A DNA stretch of 64,000 nucleotides from Phocoenobacter atlanticus (lineage in GTDB: Bacteria; Pseudomonadota; Gammaproteobacteria; Enterobacterales; Pasteurellaceae), in the NCBI RefSeq assembly GCF_030764225.1, contig NZ_JASAXH010000012.1; one strand, written 5' to 3'. The translations under genes were made by a program, and so were the position numbers. The notes beneath the pieces were generated by a model. That model was given only the letters and a program-made list of their open reading frames with translations, did no database searches and was not told the DNA's origin. This document shows, piece by piece, positions 36,270-45,704 of this stretch (position 1 is its first letter; the number at the start of each line of letters is the position of its first letter).

Positions 36270-36285
36270 AATTTATTCCTAAATA

Positions 36286-38367
36286 TTATTGTTTTTTCGC
36301 CTTAGATTTGGCAATTCGAGTATCGCCCACAATCCAATCAAAGAATAAGATAATTGACATCATCACAACAATTAACACTGAACCATAGGCAATTGCAATA
36401 CCATATTCGCCGTCTTCTACACGGTTTAGAATATAAGAGGTTGCCACACGAGTATCTGCGGTTACTAAGAAAATAATTGCGGATACGGTGGTCATTGCAC
36501 GCACAAAGCTGGTGACTAATGACGACAGTAACGCAGGTTTTAAGAGTGGTAATACCACATAGAGCAGTGTTTTAAATGAGCTACCTTTTAGTGAAAGTGA
36601 CGCTTCATCTAGAGATTGATCGAGTTGTCCTAACCCTGCAATCGCTGCACGCATACCGATTGGCATATTACGAGTGACCATTGATAAAATAATGATTATT
36701 CCTGTTCCCGTAATATAAATTGGTGCATTATTAAAGGCAAGGATATATGCCACCCCAGCTACCGTACCTGGTACGGCAAAACAGAGTAAGGTTAAAAATT
36801 CTAAGGTTTTCTTCCCTTTAAATTCTCGCCGCACAGTAATATAGGCAAGTAGTAATCCTAATATTGAGGTAATAGGTGCAGCAGTAATTGCAAATAAGAA
36901 CGTTTGAATTAAAGATGGCCATGCACCACTATCAAAGCCATTACCAAATAATAATTCATAGTTTTTAAGTGTTAAAGAATAGTCAACACCCCAGTTCACA
37001 GTGAAACTTCCGTAGAAAATACTACCGTATAGTACTGCATTGAAAAGCGTCCAAAAACCTAAGAAAAACACAATCATAGATTTCATTGCTTTTGGTAAAT
37101 CTTGTACTTCGCCACGATAAGATTTTCCTGAAACTGTTACATAAGAGCGGTTACCGATCCATATATATTGAATAACAAAAATACCTAAAGAGAAAATTAA
37201 CAATAATGTCCCTAAAGTACTTGCTGAAGCATAATCTAACTGCGAACCTGCAATATAGAAATAAATTTGTGATGAAATTACATCAAAGCTTCCCCCTAAC
37301 ACTAATGGGGTACTAAAATCTGCTAACGATTGAATTGCAACCACTAAGAAAGAGTTTGCTAATGCTGGTTTTAATAGTGGGAAAATGATATTGAAGAAAG
37401 TTTTATAGCGATTAGCTCGCATTGTATAAGAAGCTTCTTCAATTGAAGGGTGAATTGATTTTAATGCCCCTTCTAAAATCATAAAGGATAATGGCGTTAG
37501 TGCAAGTGTATGAGCAATCACAATTCCTGCAAAACCATATAACCAGTTACTGCTAAAACCAAAATATTCGACTAAAAACTCAGTAACATACCCTGAACGT
37601 CCAAGCATTAAGGTAATCCCTAATGCCACCACAAAAGGTGGGGTAACGATAGGCAAAATAGAAAAGAGTTTACCGATAAAGGCAGTACGTTTTGCAATAC
37701 GAGTAGTATATAACGCAAAGAGTAAGCCGAAGAAAGTGGCTAATACTCCGATTGTCGCTGCAACACTTAATGAGTTTGTAATGATACGTAAAATATAAGG
37801 TTGTTTTATCGTATCTATGACTTGGCTGGGTACGAACTCGGTACCATCATAGAACATTGAGATAAAAATAGAAATTATCGGATAGACAATAAAGAAAAAG
37901 ATAATTAAAGCAATACTTAACAGTGAAGCAATAATAAATTTATCACCTTGTAAAACCGATAATTTTGCTAGTGCGTTAGTTGCTAAAGCAATAAGTACTA
38001 AAACCAGCACTAAAATAGAAAATCCTAAGCTAATTTTTGCAATAATGGCTGAAATAAATACAAAGGCAAATACTCCAACAATTGCAAATAATTCTCCCAT
38101 TCCTTGTGCTTCTTTACCTTTCGGCTTAAGATAATGAGAAATTAAAGGCACAGAAAAAAGTGAAGTAAACCATAGCCAGCTAATATTAAATCCAATGCCA
38201 CCATTTTCACCATACCATCCCATTGCTTCAAATACTTCTTCTTGAGTAGATTCTGTAAAGCCGTAATATAAGGCAAAAGTCGGTAAGAAAACAAAGGCAA
38301 CCAAAGCAAAAGCTATCCAAAAAAAGCTATTGCTTGTTATTGATGATAAAGTTGTTTGTTTTTTCAT
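36286..38367 (-). CDS. afuB: Fused ABC permease AfuB-like
   Basis: The product has 693 residues with about 12-15 hydrophobic helices. Two Binding-protein-dependent transport modules are fused in one chain; each has an EAA-like loop (SIEEASYTMRANRYKTFFNIIFPLLKPA near 305, and SLDEASLSLKGSSFKTLLYVVLPLLKPA near 595). A single polypeptide therefore forms the whole membrane channel. A hydrophobic N-terminal extension of about 150 residues precedes the first module. It works with AfuC and one or both binding proteins upstream. Confidence 0.88.
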   Translation of the reverse strand: MKKQTTLSSITSNSFFWIAFALVAFVFLPTFALYYGFTESTQEEVFEAMGWYGENGGIGFNISWLWFTSLFSVPLISHYLKPKGKEAQGMGELFAIVGVFAFVFISAIIAKISLGFSILVLVLVLIALATNALAKLSVLQGDKFIIASLLSIALIIFFFIVYPIISIFISMFYDGTEFVPSQVIDTIKQPYILRIITNSLSVAATIGVLATFFGLLFALYTTRIAKRTAFIGKLFSILPIVTPPFVVALGITLMLGRSGYVTEFLVEYFGFSSNWLYGFAGIVIAHTLALTPLSFMILEGALKSIHPSIEEASYTMRANRYKTFFNIIFPLLKPALANSFLVVAIQSLADFSTPLVLGGSFDVISSQIYFYIAGSQLDYASASTLGTLLLIFSLGIFVIQYIWIGNRSYVTVSGKSYRGEVQDLPKAMKSMIVFFLGFWTLFNAVLYGSIFYGSFTVNWGVDYSLTLKNYELLFGNGFDSGAWPSLIQTFLFAITAAPITSILGLLLAYITVRREFKGKKTLEFLTLLCFAVPGTVAGVAYILAFNNAPIYITGTGIIIILSMVTRNMPIGMRAAIAGLGQLDQSLDEASLSLKGSSFKTLLYVVLPLLKPALLSSLVTSFVRAMTTVSAIIFLVTADTRVATSYILNRVEDGEYGIAIAYGSVLIVVMMSIILFFDWIVGDTRIAKSKAKKQ

Positions 38368-38399
38368 AATGTTGTTTTTTTATTATAAATAATGGATTT

Positions 38400-38443
38400 T
38401 CGCCACCATATTTCATTCACTTAAAGTAACAATACAGTGGCGA
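38400..38443 (-). terminator. Intercistronic hairpin between afuA2 and afuB
   Basis: TCGCCAC and GTGGCGA form a 7-bp stem with a long loop in the 87-bp gap after the second binding-protein gene. Such hairpins commonly stabilise or attenuate so that the binding proteins are made in excess over the permease. Confidence 0.5.
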
Positions 38444-38454
38444 GATGAATGCTA

Positions 38455-39492
38455 TTATTTAGCAAGTTTTACTTCATTTAACCATTTATCAATTAAACGA
38501 CCACGAAGATCTTTAGAACCATATTTGCTGAAATCATAATTAATTAAATTCAGTTCACTTGGTTTTAATGCAAATGGTGAAGCTTCTGCTTTCACATTAG
38601 TTAAAATGTGATGATCTGCAGTATCTCTCCATAAAGATTCTTGTGATTCTTTTGACATTACCCAATCAATAAATAGTTTCGCATTTTTCTCATTACGTGC
38701 ATTTTTGATTAAGCTTACGCCACCCAATTCATAACCCGTTCCTTCACAAGGTACGATGACATCAAGAGGAGCACCTTTTTCACGTTCAAAAGAGTAGTTT
38801 TGTAAGAAACCGATACCAATGGTGGTTTCATTACGAGCAATATTTTTTGATGGTGCTGTACCTGATTTGGTATATTGAGAAATGTTTTTATGTAATTTCT
38901 TCATATATTTAAAGGCTTCGTCTTCACCCCAAAGTTGTACGAAAGTAGCAACTGCGGTATATGCTGTACCAGAACTTTGTGCATCCGCAACTTGTACTTC
39001 ACCTTTTAAGCGAGGATCGGTTAAGTCTTTCCAGCATTTCGGCACTTTTTTAATTCCTAGTTTTTTCAAACGTTCTGTATTTACACCAAAACCTAATACT
39101 CCCATATAAACCACAGAGCTATAATTTCCTTTTAGCTTGCCTGGGTCTTTAAATTCAGGGATCACATCATCTAAATATTTAGATTTATATTGTTGTAATA
39201 ATCCCATTTCAGCAGCTTGTGAGTGGCTATCAAATGTACCTCCATACCAAACGTCACCTTGAGGGTTGTTTTTTTCTGCTTGAAGTTTCGCAAGTGTTGT
39301 TCCAGAGCTATTACGAATAAAAGCGGTTTTTACACCAAATTTTTCTTGGAATGTTTTAACTTGTTGTTCACACACTGTATTTCTTGCACTGCAATAAACG
39401 GTTAATCGTCCTGATGCCATCGCCATATCAGTGACTAAAAGTCCTGAAATTAATAAACCAGCTGCGGTTAATTTTGTTTGAAATTTCTTCAT
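38455..39492 (-). CDS. Second AfuA-like periplasmic binding protein (diverged ligand site)
   Basis: The product has 345 residues with signal peptide ending near MAMAS-GRL. It is collinear with the upstream paralogue (CSARNTVCEQQ, DVWYGGTFD, QVADAQSSGTAYTA, VPCEGTGYELGG). The His-Asp pair of AfuA that follows GIGFL is Gln231-Asn232 here, while the later Glu255 (YELGG) is kept. In A. pleuropneumoniae AfuA, mature His205, Asp206 and Glu229 were reported to contact the sugar phosphate; this is from memory. So this copy may bind another ligand. ATG 39492 has GGAGG; the in-frame GTG at 39504 overlaps that site and is rejected. Confidence 0.85.
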   Translation of the reverse strand: MKKFQTKLTAAGLLISGLLVTDMAMASGRLTVYCSARNTVCEQQVKTFQEKFGVKTAFIRNSSGTTLAKLQAEKNNPQGDVWYGGTFDSHSQAAEMGLLQQYKSKYLDDVIPEFKDPGKLKGNYSSVVYMGVLGFGVNTERLKKLGIKKVPKCWKDLTDPRLKGEVQVADAQSSGTAYTAVATFVQLWGEDEAFKYMKKLHKNISQYTKSGTAPSKNIARNETTIGIGFLQNYSFEREKGAPLDVIVPCEGTGYELGGVSLIKNARNEKNAKLFIDWVMSKESQESLWRDTADHHILTNVKAEASPFALKPSELNLINYDFSKYGSKDLRGRLIDKWLNEVKLAK

Positions 39493-39507
39493 TTTTTCCT
39501 CCACTTA

Positions 39508-40545
39508 CTATTTCATTTTTACTTCATCAACCCAGCGGTTAATTAAGCGTTTTCTTTCATCTTTTGAACCATATTTTTCAAAATCATAATTGATCAATTT
39601 AAGCTCATCAGGATTTGGTGCTGCAGGGTGTTGTTTTGCGGTAGTGTTAGTTAAGATTTGTAAAGATTGACCTTTTTGCCACGCAGATTCTTGCCCTTCT
39701 TTTGATAACGCCCAATCAACAAATAATTTTGCATTATCCAAGTTTCTTGCACCTTTAAGAATACTGATACCGCCTAACTCATAACCCGTTCCTTCACAAG
39801 GTACAACTAATTTTAACTTCGCACCTTTACTTTTTTCTAGCATATAATCGTGTAAGAAACCAATTCCAACTAATGTTTCACCACGTGCCGCATTACGAGA
39901 TGGCGTAACACCTGATTTTGTGTATTGAGAAATATTTGGATCTAATTTTTTGAAATAATCAAAGGCTTTGTCTTCACCCCATAATTGAACGAAAGTCGCA
40001 ATTGCAGTATAGGCTGTACCAGAACTTTGTGGATCGGCAACCTGAATTTCATCTTTAAATTCTGGTTTTAATAAGTCATTCCAACATTGTGGAACTTGCT
40101 TAATTCCTAATTTTTCAAGACGTTCTGTATTGACACCAAAACCTAAAATACCCATATAGATAGCAGAGGTATAATTGCCTTTTTTCTTACCTGGATCACG
40201 GAAACGCTCTACAATTTGATCAAGATTTTTTGATTTATAAGGTGTTAATAAACCGACTTCGCCCGCTTGAGATTGAGGATCAAAAGTACCCCCATACCAA
40301 ACATCAGCTTGTGGATTACTGGCTTCCGCTTTCACTTTTGCAAAAGTGCTACCAGAACCATTGCGGATAAACTGTGTTTTGACACCATATTTTTTACCAA
40401 ATGTTTTCGCTGCATTTTCACACATCGCATTTGTTGCACTACAATAGATAACTAAACGCCCTTTAGCTGCAACGGTGTTGCAAATCGCTAAACCTAATGC
40501 TACTGCAGAAACAGTTTTGAGTAACTGAAATTTGGATTTTTTCAT
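39508..40545 (-). CDS. afuA: AfuA-like sugar-phosphate binding protein
   Basis: The product has 345 residues from the ATG at 40545, which has a GAGG site; a longer frame to 40614 is not needed. The signal peptide ends at about NTVAA-KGRL (after residue 27). The residues His232-Asp233 (FLHDYM) and Glu256 (YELGG) become 205, 206 and 229 in mature numbering and so match those reported for the hexose-phosphate-binding AfuA. It is thus the likely substrate receptor of this importer. First gene of the four-gene operon; the second binding-protein gene starts 15 bases after its stop. Confidence 0.87.
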   Translation of the reverse strand: MKKSKFQLLKTVSAVALGLAICNTVAAKGRLVIYCSATNAMCENAAKTFGKKYGVKTQFIRNGSGSTFAKVKAEASNPQADVWYGGTFDPQSQAGEVGLLTPYKSKNLDQIVERFRDPGKKKGNYTSAIYMGILGFGVNTERLEKLGIKQVPQCWNDLLKPEFKDEIQVADPQSSGTAYTAIATFVQLWGEDKAFDYFKKLDPNISQYTKSGVTPSRNAARGETLVGIGFLHDYMLEKSKGAKLKLVVPCEGTGYELGGISILKGARNLDNAKLFVDWALSKEGQESAWQKGQSLQILTNTTAKQHPAAPNPDELKLINYDFEKYGSKDERKRLINRWVDEVKMK

Positions 40546-40680
40546 TGTGAGAACCTCATTTTTATATGTAAAGAACTTGATAATTGATTTTCTAAAACGA
40601 AAACAATTGAACATAAAATAAAATGCTATGGCTCACTTTACTCACATTTTGTTTTTATTTAAACTGAAATTGTTTAAAAA

Positions 40681-40696
40681 TGTGATTATCATCACA
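40681..40696 (-). promoter_or_regulatory. CRP-like site upstream of afuA
   Basis: TGTGATTATCATCACA is a perfect TGTGA-N6-TCACA dyad flanked by A/T runs, 136-151 bases upstream of the afuA start and just beyond the 3' end of malP. CRP control would suit a sugar-phosphate importer. The inner GATTATCATC also resembles a Fur half-site, so Fur is an alternative reading. Confidence 0.65.
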
Positions 40697-40783
40697 AAAA
40701 TTATAGAAAATAAAATACTTCTTAAACTGATGAACTGTTTAAAGTAAAATCAGAATAAGAAGTATTTTCTTAGGAGAAAGGTA

Positions 40784-43183
40784 TTATTTTTTCCAAATCT
40801 GAGTTTGGTAATCTGTAATTGAGCGATCGGAACTGAAAGTCCCTAATCTTGCAGTATTTAAAATCGTTGCTTCAATCCAAGCGGTACGATTTTGATAGAA
40901 ATTTGCAATTTTTTGTTGTGCTTGACGATAGCTTGCAAAATCCGCCAAAGTGCAGAAGCTGTCTTTTGTTAATAACTCTTTCACTAAGGCTTCAAAAGTT
41001 GTGGTATCACCTTTTGAGAATGTGCCGTTAGCAAGAGAATTTATAGCTTGAGCTAATACTTTATCTTCTTGATAATATGCCATTGGCTCATAACCGTCTT
41101 TTAATACTTGGTTAATGCTCTCTACCGTATGCCCAAAGATAACCACATTTTCATTACCTGCATAGTCTGCAATTTCCACATTGGCACCGTCTAATGTACC
41201 TAAGGTGATCGCCCCATTTAAGGCTAATTTCATATTTCCTGTTCCAGATGCTTCTTTTCCTGCAAGAGAAATCTGTTCTGATACATCAGCCGCAGGAATA
41301 ATAATTTCCGCAAGGCTCACTCGATAATCAGGTAAGAAGACAACCTGTAATTTACCTTTCATTTCAGGATCGTTATTGATCACATCAGCGACACAGTTAA
41401 TAGCGTGAATGATTTGTTTCGCCATAAAATAACCTGGAGCGGCTTTACCTGCAAAAATAAAGACTCTTGGTACGAATTCTTGATTTGGATTTGCCTTTAA
41501 TTCTTGATAAGTCGCAATGATATTTAACAGATTAAGTTGCTGGCGTTTATATTCGTGAAAACGCTTAATTTGCACATCAAAAATTGCATTTGTATCCACG
41601 TCTAAGCCTAATTCTTGCTTGATTTTATCCGCTAAACGTTGCTTATTCGCTTGTTTTATTTGTGTATAAGCGGTCTGAAATTTTTCATTTTTTGCAAATT
41701 TTTCAATTTGTTGTAATAAGGATAAATCTTTCGTCCAATCGCCTTTGATATGTTTATCCAGTAATGCACTTAATTGTGGATTGGCTTGACGGATCCAGCG
41801 ACGTGGCGTAATTCCATTTGTGACATTATAAAAACGATCTTTAAATAAACGAGCATAAGCAGGGAAAAGATCGCTAACCACTAAATCTGAGTGAATTTTT
41901 GCGACACCGTTAACTGCAAAAGATCCGACCACACAAAGATTTGCCATTCTGACACGATAGCCAAAAAGAACTGCGGTTTGTTGCCATACATCTGAAAATT
42001 CTTCATCACTAAAATGGGCTTTCACTTGCTGGTATAACTCGTTATTGATACGGTCAATTATGATAAAATGACGTGGTAATAAATTCGCTAGGAGATTTTG
42101 ATCCCACTGCTCTAATGCTTCTGGTAGCAAGGTATGGTTAGTATAGGCAAAAGTTTTACTACAAATTTGCCACGCTTGTTGCCACGAAAAATCATAATCA
42201 TCTAACAATATACGCATTAATTCAGGAATAGCGATCGCTGGGTGGGTATCATTCAGTTGAATGACTTCATATTCAGCAAGCTGTTCCAGTTTACGCCCTT
42301 GTGCTAAATGGCGTTTGATAATATCTGCTACAGAGCAAGCACAGTGGAAATATTGTTGCATTAGGCGTAACGCCTTACCATTTTGATGGTTATCATTTGG
42401 GTACAACACTTTGGTCAGTTTTGAGGCATCAATCACGTTCTCTTCTGAGAAAAGATATTCTCCCGCATCAAATTTTGTAAGGTCAAAACTACTTTCGCTA
42501 TATCCTTGCCATAAGCGTAATGGCTGTTGAATGCCTTTATAGCCTACGACAGGTAGATCAAAGGCTTCGCCGTTTACTACCCATTCTGGTTGCCATTGAT
42601 ATTTATCATTCGAAATCAAGCTTACTTTACCACCAAAGCCCACTTGTTGGGTAAAATCTAAATGGTGCTGTTGTTGTGGATAAAAATCACGTCCCCACGC
42701 ATCACCTTGCTCTTTTTGCTTGCCTTGCTCAGAAAAAGATTGTTTGAATAAGCCATATTGATAATGTAAACCATAGCCTGTTGCTGGTTGTGCAAGGCTC
42801 GCCATTGAATCTAAATAACAAGCAGCTAAACGTCCTAATCCACCATTTCCTAAGGCAGGATCGGTTTCTTGTTCTAAAATATCAACGAGTTCGATACCGT
42901 ATTGTTTTACTTGTTGAACGATAAAATCATAAACTTCAAGATTTTGCAAATTGTTACCCAGTAAACGACCCACCAGAAATTCCATTGATAAATAATTGAC
43001 GTGGCGAACATTGGTAAGCGGTGTGTTTGTTTGTGATTTTTGCAAAATTGCCTGTTGGCTAACCTTTGCAATAAGTTGATACCACTGTGTTGTTGAAAGT
43101 TGTTGTGGTGTGAGATAACGAGTTTGGCAATATTGTGCTAATGATTGTTCAAATAATGTTTTAAATTGCGTCTGAAAAGACAT
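40784..43183 (-). CDS. malP: Maltodextrin/glycogen phosphorylase (MalP-like)
   Basis: The product has 799 residues, nearer E. coli MalP (797) than GlgP (815) and with MalP-like segments (RHVNYLSMEFLVGRLLGNNL, DPALGNGGLGRLAACYLDSMA, VIQLNDTHPAIAIPELMR). The PLP lysine lies in EASGTGNMKLALNGA. It releases glucose-1-phosphate from alpha-1,4-glucans in the cytosol. The start at 43183 is set by AGGAG six bases upstream; an ATG two codons earlier lies on that site. It is not linked to malQ or glg genes here. Its 3' end adjoins the Afu operon promoter, a possible functional link in sugar use. Confidence 0.9.
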   Translation of the reverse strand: MSFQTQFKTLFEQSLAQYCQTRYLTPQQLSTTQWYQLIAKVSQQAILQKSQTNTPLTNVRHVNYLSMEFLVGRLLGNNLQNLEVYDFIVQQVKQYGIELVDILEQETDPALGNGGLGRLAACYLDSMASLAQPATGYGLHYQYGLFKQSFSEQGKQKEQGDAWGRDFYPQQQHHLDFTQQVGFGGKVSLISNDKYQWQPEWVVNGEAFDLPVVGYKGIQQPLRLWQGYSESSFDLTKFDAGEYLFSEENVIDASKLTKVLYPNDNHQNGKALRLMQQYFHCACSVADIIKRHLAQGRKLEQLAEYEVIQLNDTHPAIAIPELMRILLDDYDFSWQQAWQICSKTFAYTNHTLLPEALEQWDQNLLANLLPRHFIIIDRINNELYQQVKAHFSDEEFSDVWQQTAVLFGYRVRMANLCVVGSFAVNGVAKIHSDLVVSDLFPAYARLFKDRFYNVTNGITPRRWIRQANPQLSALLDKHIKGDWTKDLSLLQQIEKFAKNEKFQTAYTQIKQANKQRLADKIKQELGLDVDTNAIFDVQIKRFHEYKRQQLNLLNIIATYQELKANPNQEFVPRVFIFAGKAAPGYFMAKQIIHAINCVADVINNDPEMKGKLQVVFLPDYRVSLAEIIIPAADVSEQISLAGKEASGTGNMKLALNGAITLGTLDGANVEIADYAGNENVVIFGHTVESINQVLKDGYEPMAYYQEDKVLAQAINSLANGTFSKGDTTTFEALVKELLTKDSFCTLADFASYRQAQQKIANFYQNRTAWIEATILNTARLGTFSSDRSITDYQTQIWKK

Positions 43184-43500
43184 AATCATCTCCTAAAAAG
43201 TCCATCATAAAAAAGTTGATGACATTATTTAGGATATTAAGGTAATAAAAATCCCCCCTATTCAAACTATTTAAGGATGATAAGGGGGGATTAAGAGTTA
43301 TCTAATTCAAAAGTTTCATAATAATATTCATCGCTAAAAAAATTGAACTAGTATAATAGGACGTAATTATACAAAAATGTTAACTACTTCAAATTTTTAA
43401 AGTTTTTTATCGTTTTACTCTTGATATTTTTAACTAGAAGGCTTAAGTTAGGACTATCTTGAAACGACCTAAAAAGGTCATCATTAAAGAGGTAACAACT
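43184..43500. other. 317-bp intergenic region with a GC hairpin
   Basis: A hairpin AATCCCCCCTA (43250-43260) with TAAGGGGGGATT (43281-43292) lies near the malP end. The rest is AT-rich and should contain the divergent promoters of malP and raiA. No gene or RNA structure is recognised. Confidence 0.5.
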
Positions 43501-43821
43501 ATGACAATTAATATTTCAAGTAAACAAATGGATATCACTCCAGCCATTCGTAGCCATATCGAAGATCGCTTAGCAAAATTGAGAAAATGGCATACTCAGT
43601 TAATCAATCCCCATTTTATGATCCATAAATTACCAAAAGATTATGAAGTAGAGGTGGCTATTGGTACACCAAATGGGGATTTATTTGCAAAAGCTCAAAA
43701 TGAAGATCTTTATAAAGCAATCAATGAGGTTGAACATAAGTTAGAAGTACAACTTAATAAACAGAAAACAAAAACAGAAGCACGTCGTACAGATCGCAGT
43801 TTAAATTTAGCTGTAGAATAA
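43501..43821 (+). CDS. raiA: Ribosome-associated inhibitor RaiA/YfiA
   Basis: The product has 106 residues starting MTINISSKQMDITPAIRSHIEDRLAKLRKW, very close to E. coli YfiA (113), with LINPHFMIHKLP and the basic helix AINEVEHKLEVQLNKQKTKTEARR. It lodges in the 30S decoding region in stationary phase or cold and blocks translation. GAGGTAA precedes the ATG; the earlier in-frame ATG-like start at 43459 is not family-like. A terminator follows. Confidence 0.95.
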   Translation: MTINISSKQMDITPAIRSHIEDRLAKLRKWHTQLINPHFMIHKLPKDYEVEVAIGTPNGDLFAKAQNEDLYKAINEVEHKLEVQLNKQKTKTEARRTDRSLNLAVE

Positions 43822-43842
43822 ATATTTTTGTATTATAATTTT

Positions 43843-43868
43843 AACCCACAATTCCATTGTGGGTTTTC
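43843..43868 (+). terminator. Rho-independent terminator after raiA
   Basis: A 10-bp stem AACCCACAAT/ATTGTGGGTT with a 3-base loop is followed by TT and CTGTT. Confidence 0.85.
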
Positions 43869-43926
43869 TGTTCATTAAACCTTTCAAGTTAATAATTCAA
43901 ATCCTATCATTCTAATAGATATAAAA

Positions 43927-43958
43927 TTACTTGACTAAAATAGTCAGGTATATAAAAT
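43927..43958 (+). promoter_or_regulatory. isc promoter with IscR type 1 box
   Basis: Bases 43927-43951 (core CTTGACTAAAATAGTCAGG) match the enterobacterial type 1 IscR consensus at all positions but the first. A -35 TTGACT (43931) inside the box and a -10 TAAAAT (43953) are spaced by 16 bp, so [2Fe-2S]-IscR bound here would block the polymerase. Confidence 0.85.
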
Positions 43959-43994
43959 TACACCTTAATTATAGAAAAATTGTTAGGGCATTTT

Positions 43995-44411
43995 ATGAAA
44001 TTAACATCAAGAGGTCGTTATGCCGTTACTGCAATACTTGATATTGCACTTTATGGAAAATCCAAGCCTGTTAGTTTGGCAGATATTTCAGAGCGTCAAG
44101 CGATCTCATTATCTTATTTAGAACAACTTTTTGGGCAGTTGCGTAGGGAAGGCATTGTATCTAGTGTGAGAGGACCGGGTGGCGGCTATAAATTAGATAA
44201 AGCGGTTTCAGATATTAGTGTTGGAATGGTGGTAAATGCCGTAAATGAAAATCTTGATGTAACCAAATGTAAAGGTAATGGAAATTGCAATAATGAATCA
44301 AGATGTTTAACGCACTCACTTTGGGAGCGCTTGGAAGATCAGATTGCTGATTTTCTTTATACTATCTCAATTGAAGAATTAGTGTCAGAGCATTTGGCTC
44401 GTCAGGATTAG
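43995..44411 (+). CDS. iscR: Iron-sulfur cluster regulator IscR
   Basis: The product has 138 residues, an Rrf2-family winged helix (MKLTSRGRYAVTAILDIAL, ISLSYLEQLFGQLRREGIVSSVRGPGGGYKL). The cluster ligands Cys92, Cys98, Cys104 and His107 are all present in KCKGNGNCNNESRCLTH. Holo-IscR represses the isc operon through type 1 sites; one is seen in its own promoter. The ATG at 43995 is preferred over an upstream in-frame start at 43980. First gene of the isc operon. Confidence 0.96.
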   Translation: MKLTSRGRYAVTAILDIALYGKSKPVSLADISERQAISLSYLEQLFGQLRREGIVSSVRGPGGGYKLDKAVSDISVGMVVNAVNENLDVTKCKGNGNCNNESRCLTHSLWERLEDQIADFLYTISIEELVSEHLARQD

Positions 44412-44459
44412 AAATTTATTAAAAAAGTGGATTATCCCTCTTTTATATTAGGAGAAAAA

Positions 44460-45674
44460 ATGAAATTACCGATTTATTTGGATTATGCAGCAACTACACC
44501 AATGGATCAGCGTGTTGCAGATGAAATGATGAAATATATGACTAAGGATGGTATCTTTGGTAACCCTGCTTCTCGCTCGCATAAATTTGGTTGGGAAGCC
44601 GAAGAAGCGGTTGATATTGCTCGTAATCACATTGCCGATTTAATTGGTGCAGACTCACGTGAAATCGTGTTTACCTCAGGTGCGACGGAATCTGATAACC
44701 TTGCAATTAAAGGGGCTGCACATTTCTATCAAACCAAAGGTAAGCATATCATCACTTGTAAAACCGAGCATAAAGCGGTGTTAGATACTTGTCGTCAATT
44801 AGAGCGTGAAGGTTTTGAAATCACCTATTTAGAGCCAGAAACTAACGGCTTGATTGATTTAGCAAAATTTGAAGCAGCGATTCGTGAAGACACGATTTTA
44901 GTCTCAATTATGTTGGTGAATAATGAAATCGGTGTGATTCAAGATATTGAAACTATGGGTAAAATTTGCCGTAGCAAAAAAATCGTTTTCCACGTTGATG
45001 GTACGCAAGGTGTGGGTAAATTACCTGTTGATGTGAAAGCGATGAATATCGATTTAATGTCGTTTTCAAGCCATAAATTATACGGGCCAAAAGGTATCGG
45101 TGGTTTATATGTAGGACGCCGTCCACGTATTCGCTTAGAGGCGTTAATTCACGGTGGCGGACACGAAAGAGGAATGCGTTCAGGCACATTACCTGTTCAC
45201 CAAATCGTGGGAATGGGCGAGGCATACCGTATCGCGAAGCTAGAAATGGCAACAGAAATGGAACGTTTGATAGTATTACGCAATCGCCTATTAGACGGTT
45301 TCAAAGATATGGAAGAAGTGTATATCAATGGTTGTATGGAACAAGGTATTGGCTCATTGTTAAATATCAGTTTTAACTTTGTGGAAGGCGAATCAATGAT
45401 GATGTCATTACGTGATTTAGCGGTATCATCAGGATCAGCCTGTACATCAGCAAGTTTAGAACCTTCTTACGTATTGCGTGCATTAGGGCGTAATGATGAA
45501 TTAGCACACAGCTCAATTCGTTTCTCTTTGGGTCGTTGGACAACGGAAGAAGAAATAGATCATACTATTGAAGTGGTTAAAAAAGCGGTGGTGAAATTGC
45601 GTGAACTTTCGCCACTTTGGGATATGTACAAAGAAGGCATTGATTTAAGTACCATTGAATGGTCTGCACATTAA
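44460..45674 (+). CDS. iscS: Cysteine desulfurase IscS
   Basis: The product has 404 residues, same as E. coli. It has the start MKLPIYLDYAATTPMD, the PLP lysine in SSHKLYGPKG (near 206) and the persulfide loop SSGSACTSASLEPS (Cys near 328). It takes sulfur from cysteine and gives it to IscU and to ThiI, which is also coded in this window. The start at 44460 follows GGAG; a longer frame to 44427 is rejected. Confidence 0.97.
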   Translation: MKLPIYLDYAATTPMDQRVADEMMKYMTKDGIFGNPASRSHKFGWEAEEAVDIARNHIADLIGADSREIVFTSGATESDNLAIKGAAHFYQTKGKHIITCKTEHKAVLDTCRQLEREGFEITYLEPETNGLIDLAKFEAAIREDTILVSIMLVNNEIGVIQDIETMGKICRSKKIVFHVDGTQGVGKLPVDVKAMNIDLMSFSSHKLYGPKGIGGLYVGRRPRIRLEALIHGGGHERGMRSGTLPVHQIVGMGEAYRIAKLEMATEMERLIVLRNRLLDGFKDMEEVYINGCMEQGIGSLLNISFNFVEGESMMMSLRDLAVSSGSACTSASLEPSYVLRALGRNDELAHSSIRFSLGRWTTEEEIDHTIEVVKKAVVKLRELSPLWDMYKEGIDLSTIEWSAH

Positions 45675-45704
45675 TCAATAATTTAAATAAAAAAGGATAT
45701 TAAA

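Noticed and set aside
35211..40545. Ferric-iron (Fbp/Hit) importer reading of the ABC operon
   Set aside because: The first binding protein keeps the His-Asp and Glu residues of the sugar-phosphate receptor AfuA in matching mature positions, and a CRP-like dyad lies upstream. An iron role cannot be fully excluded for the second binding protein.
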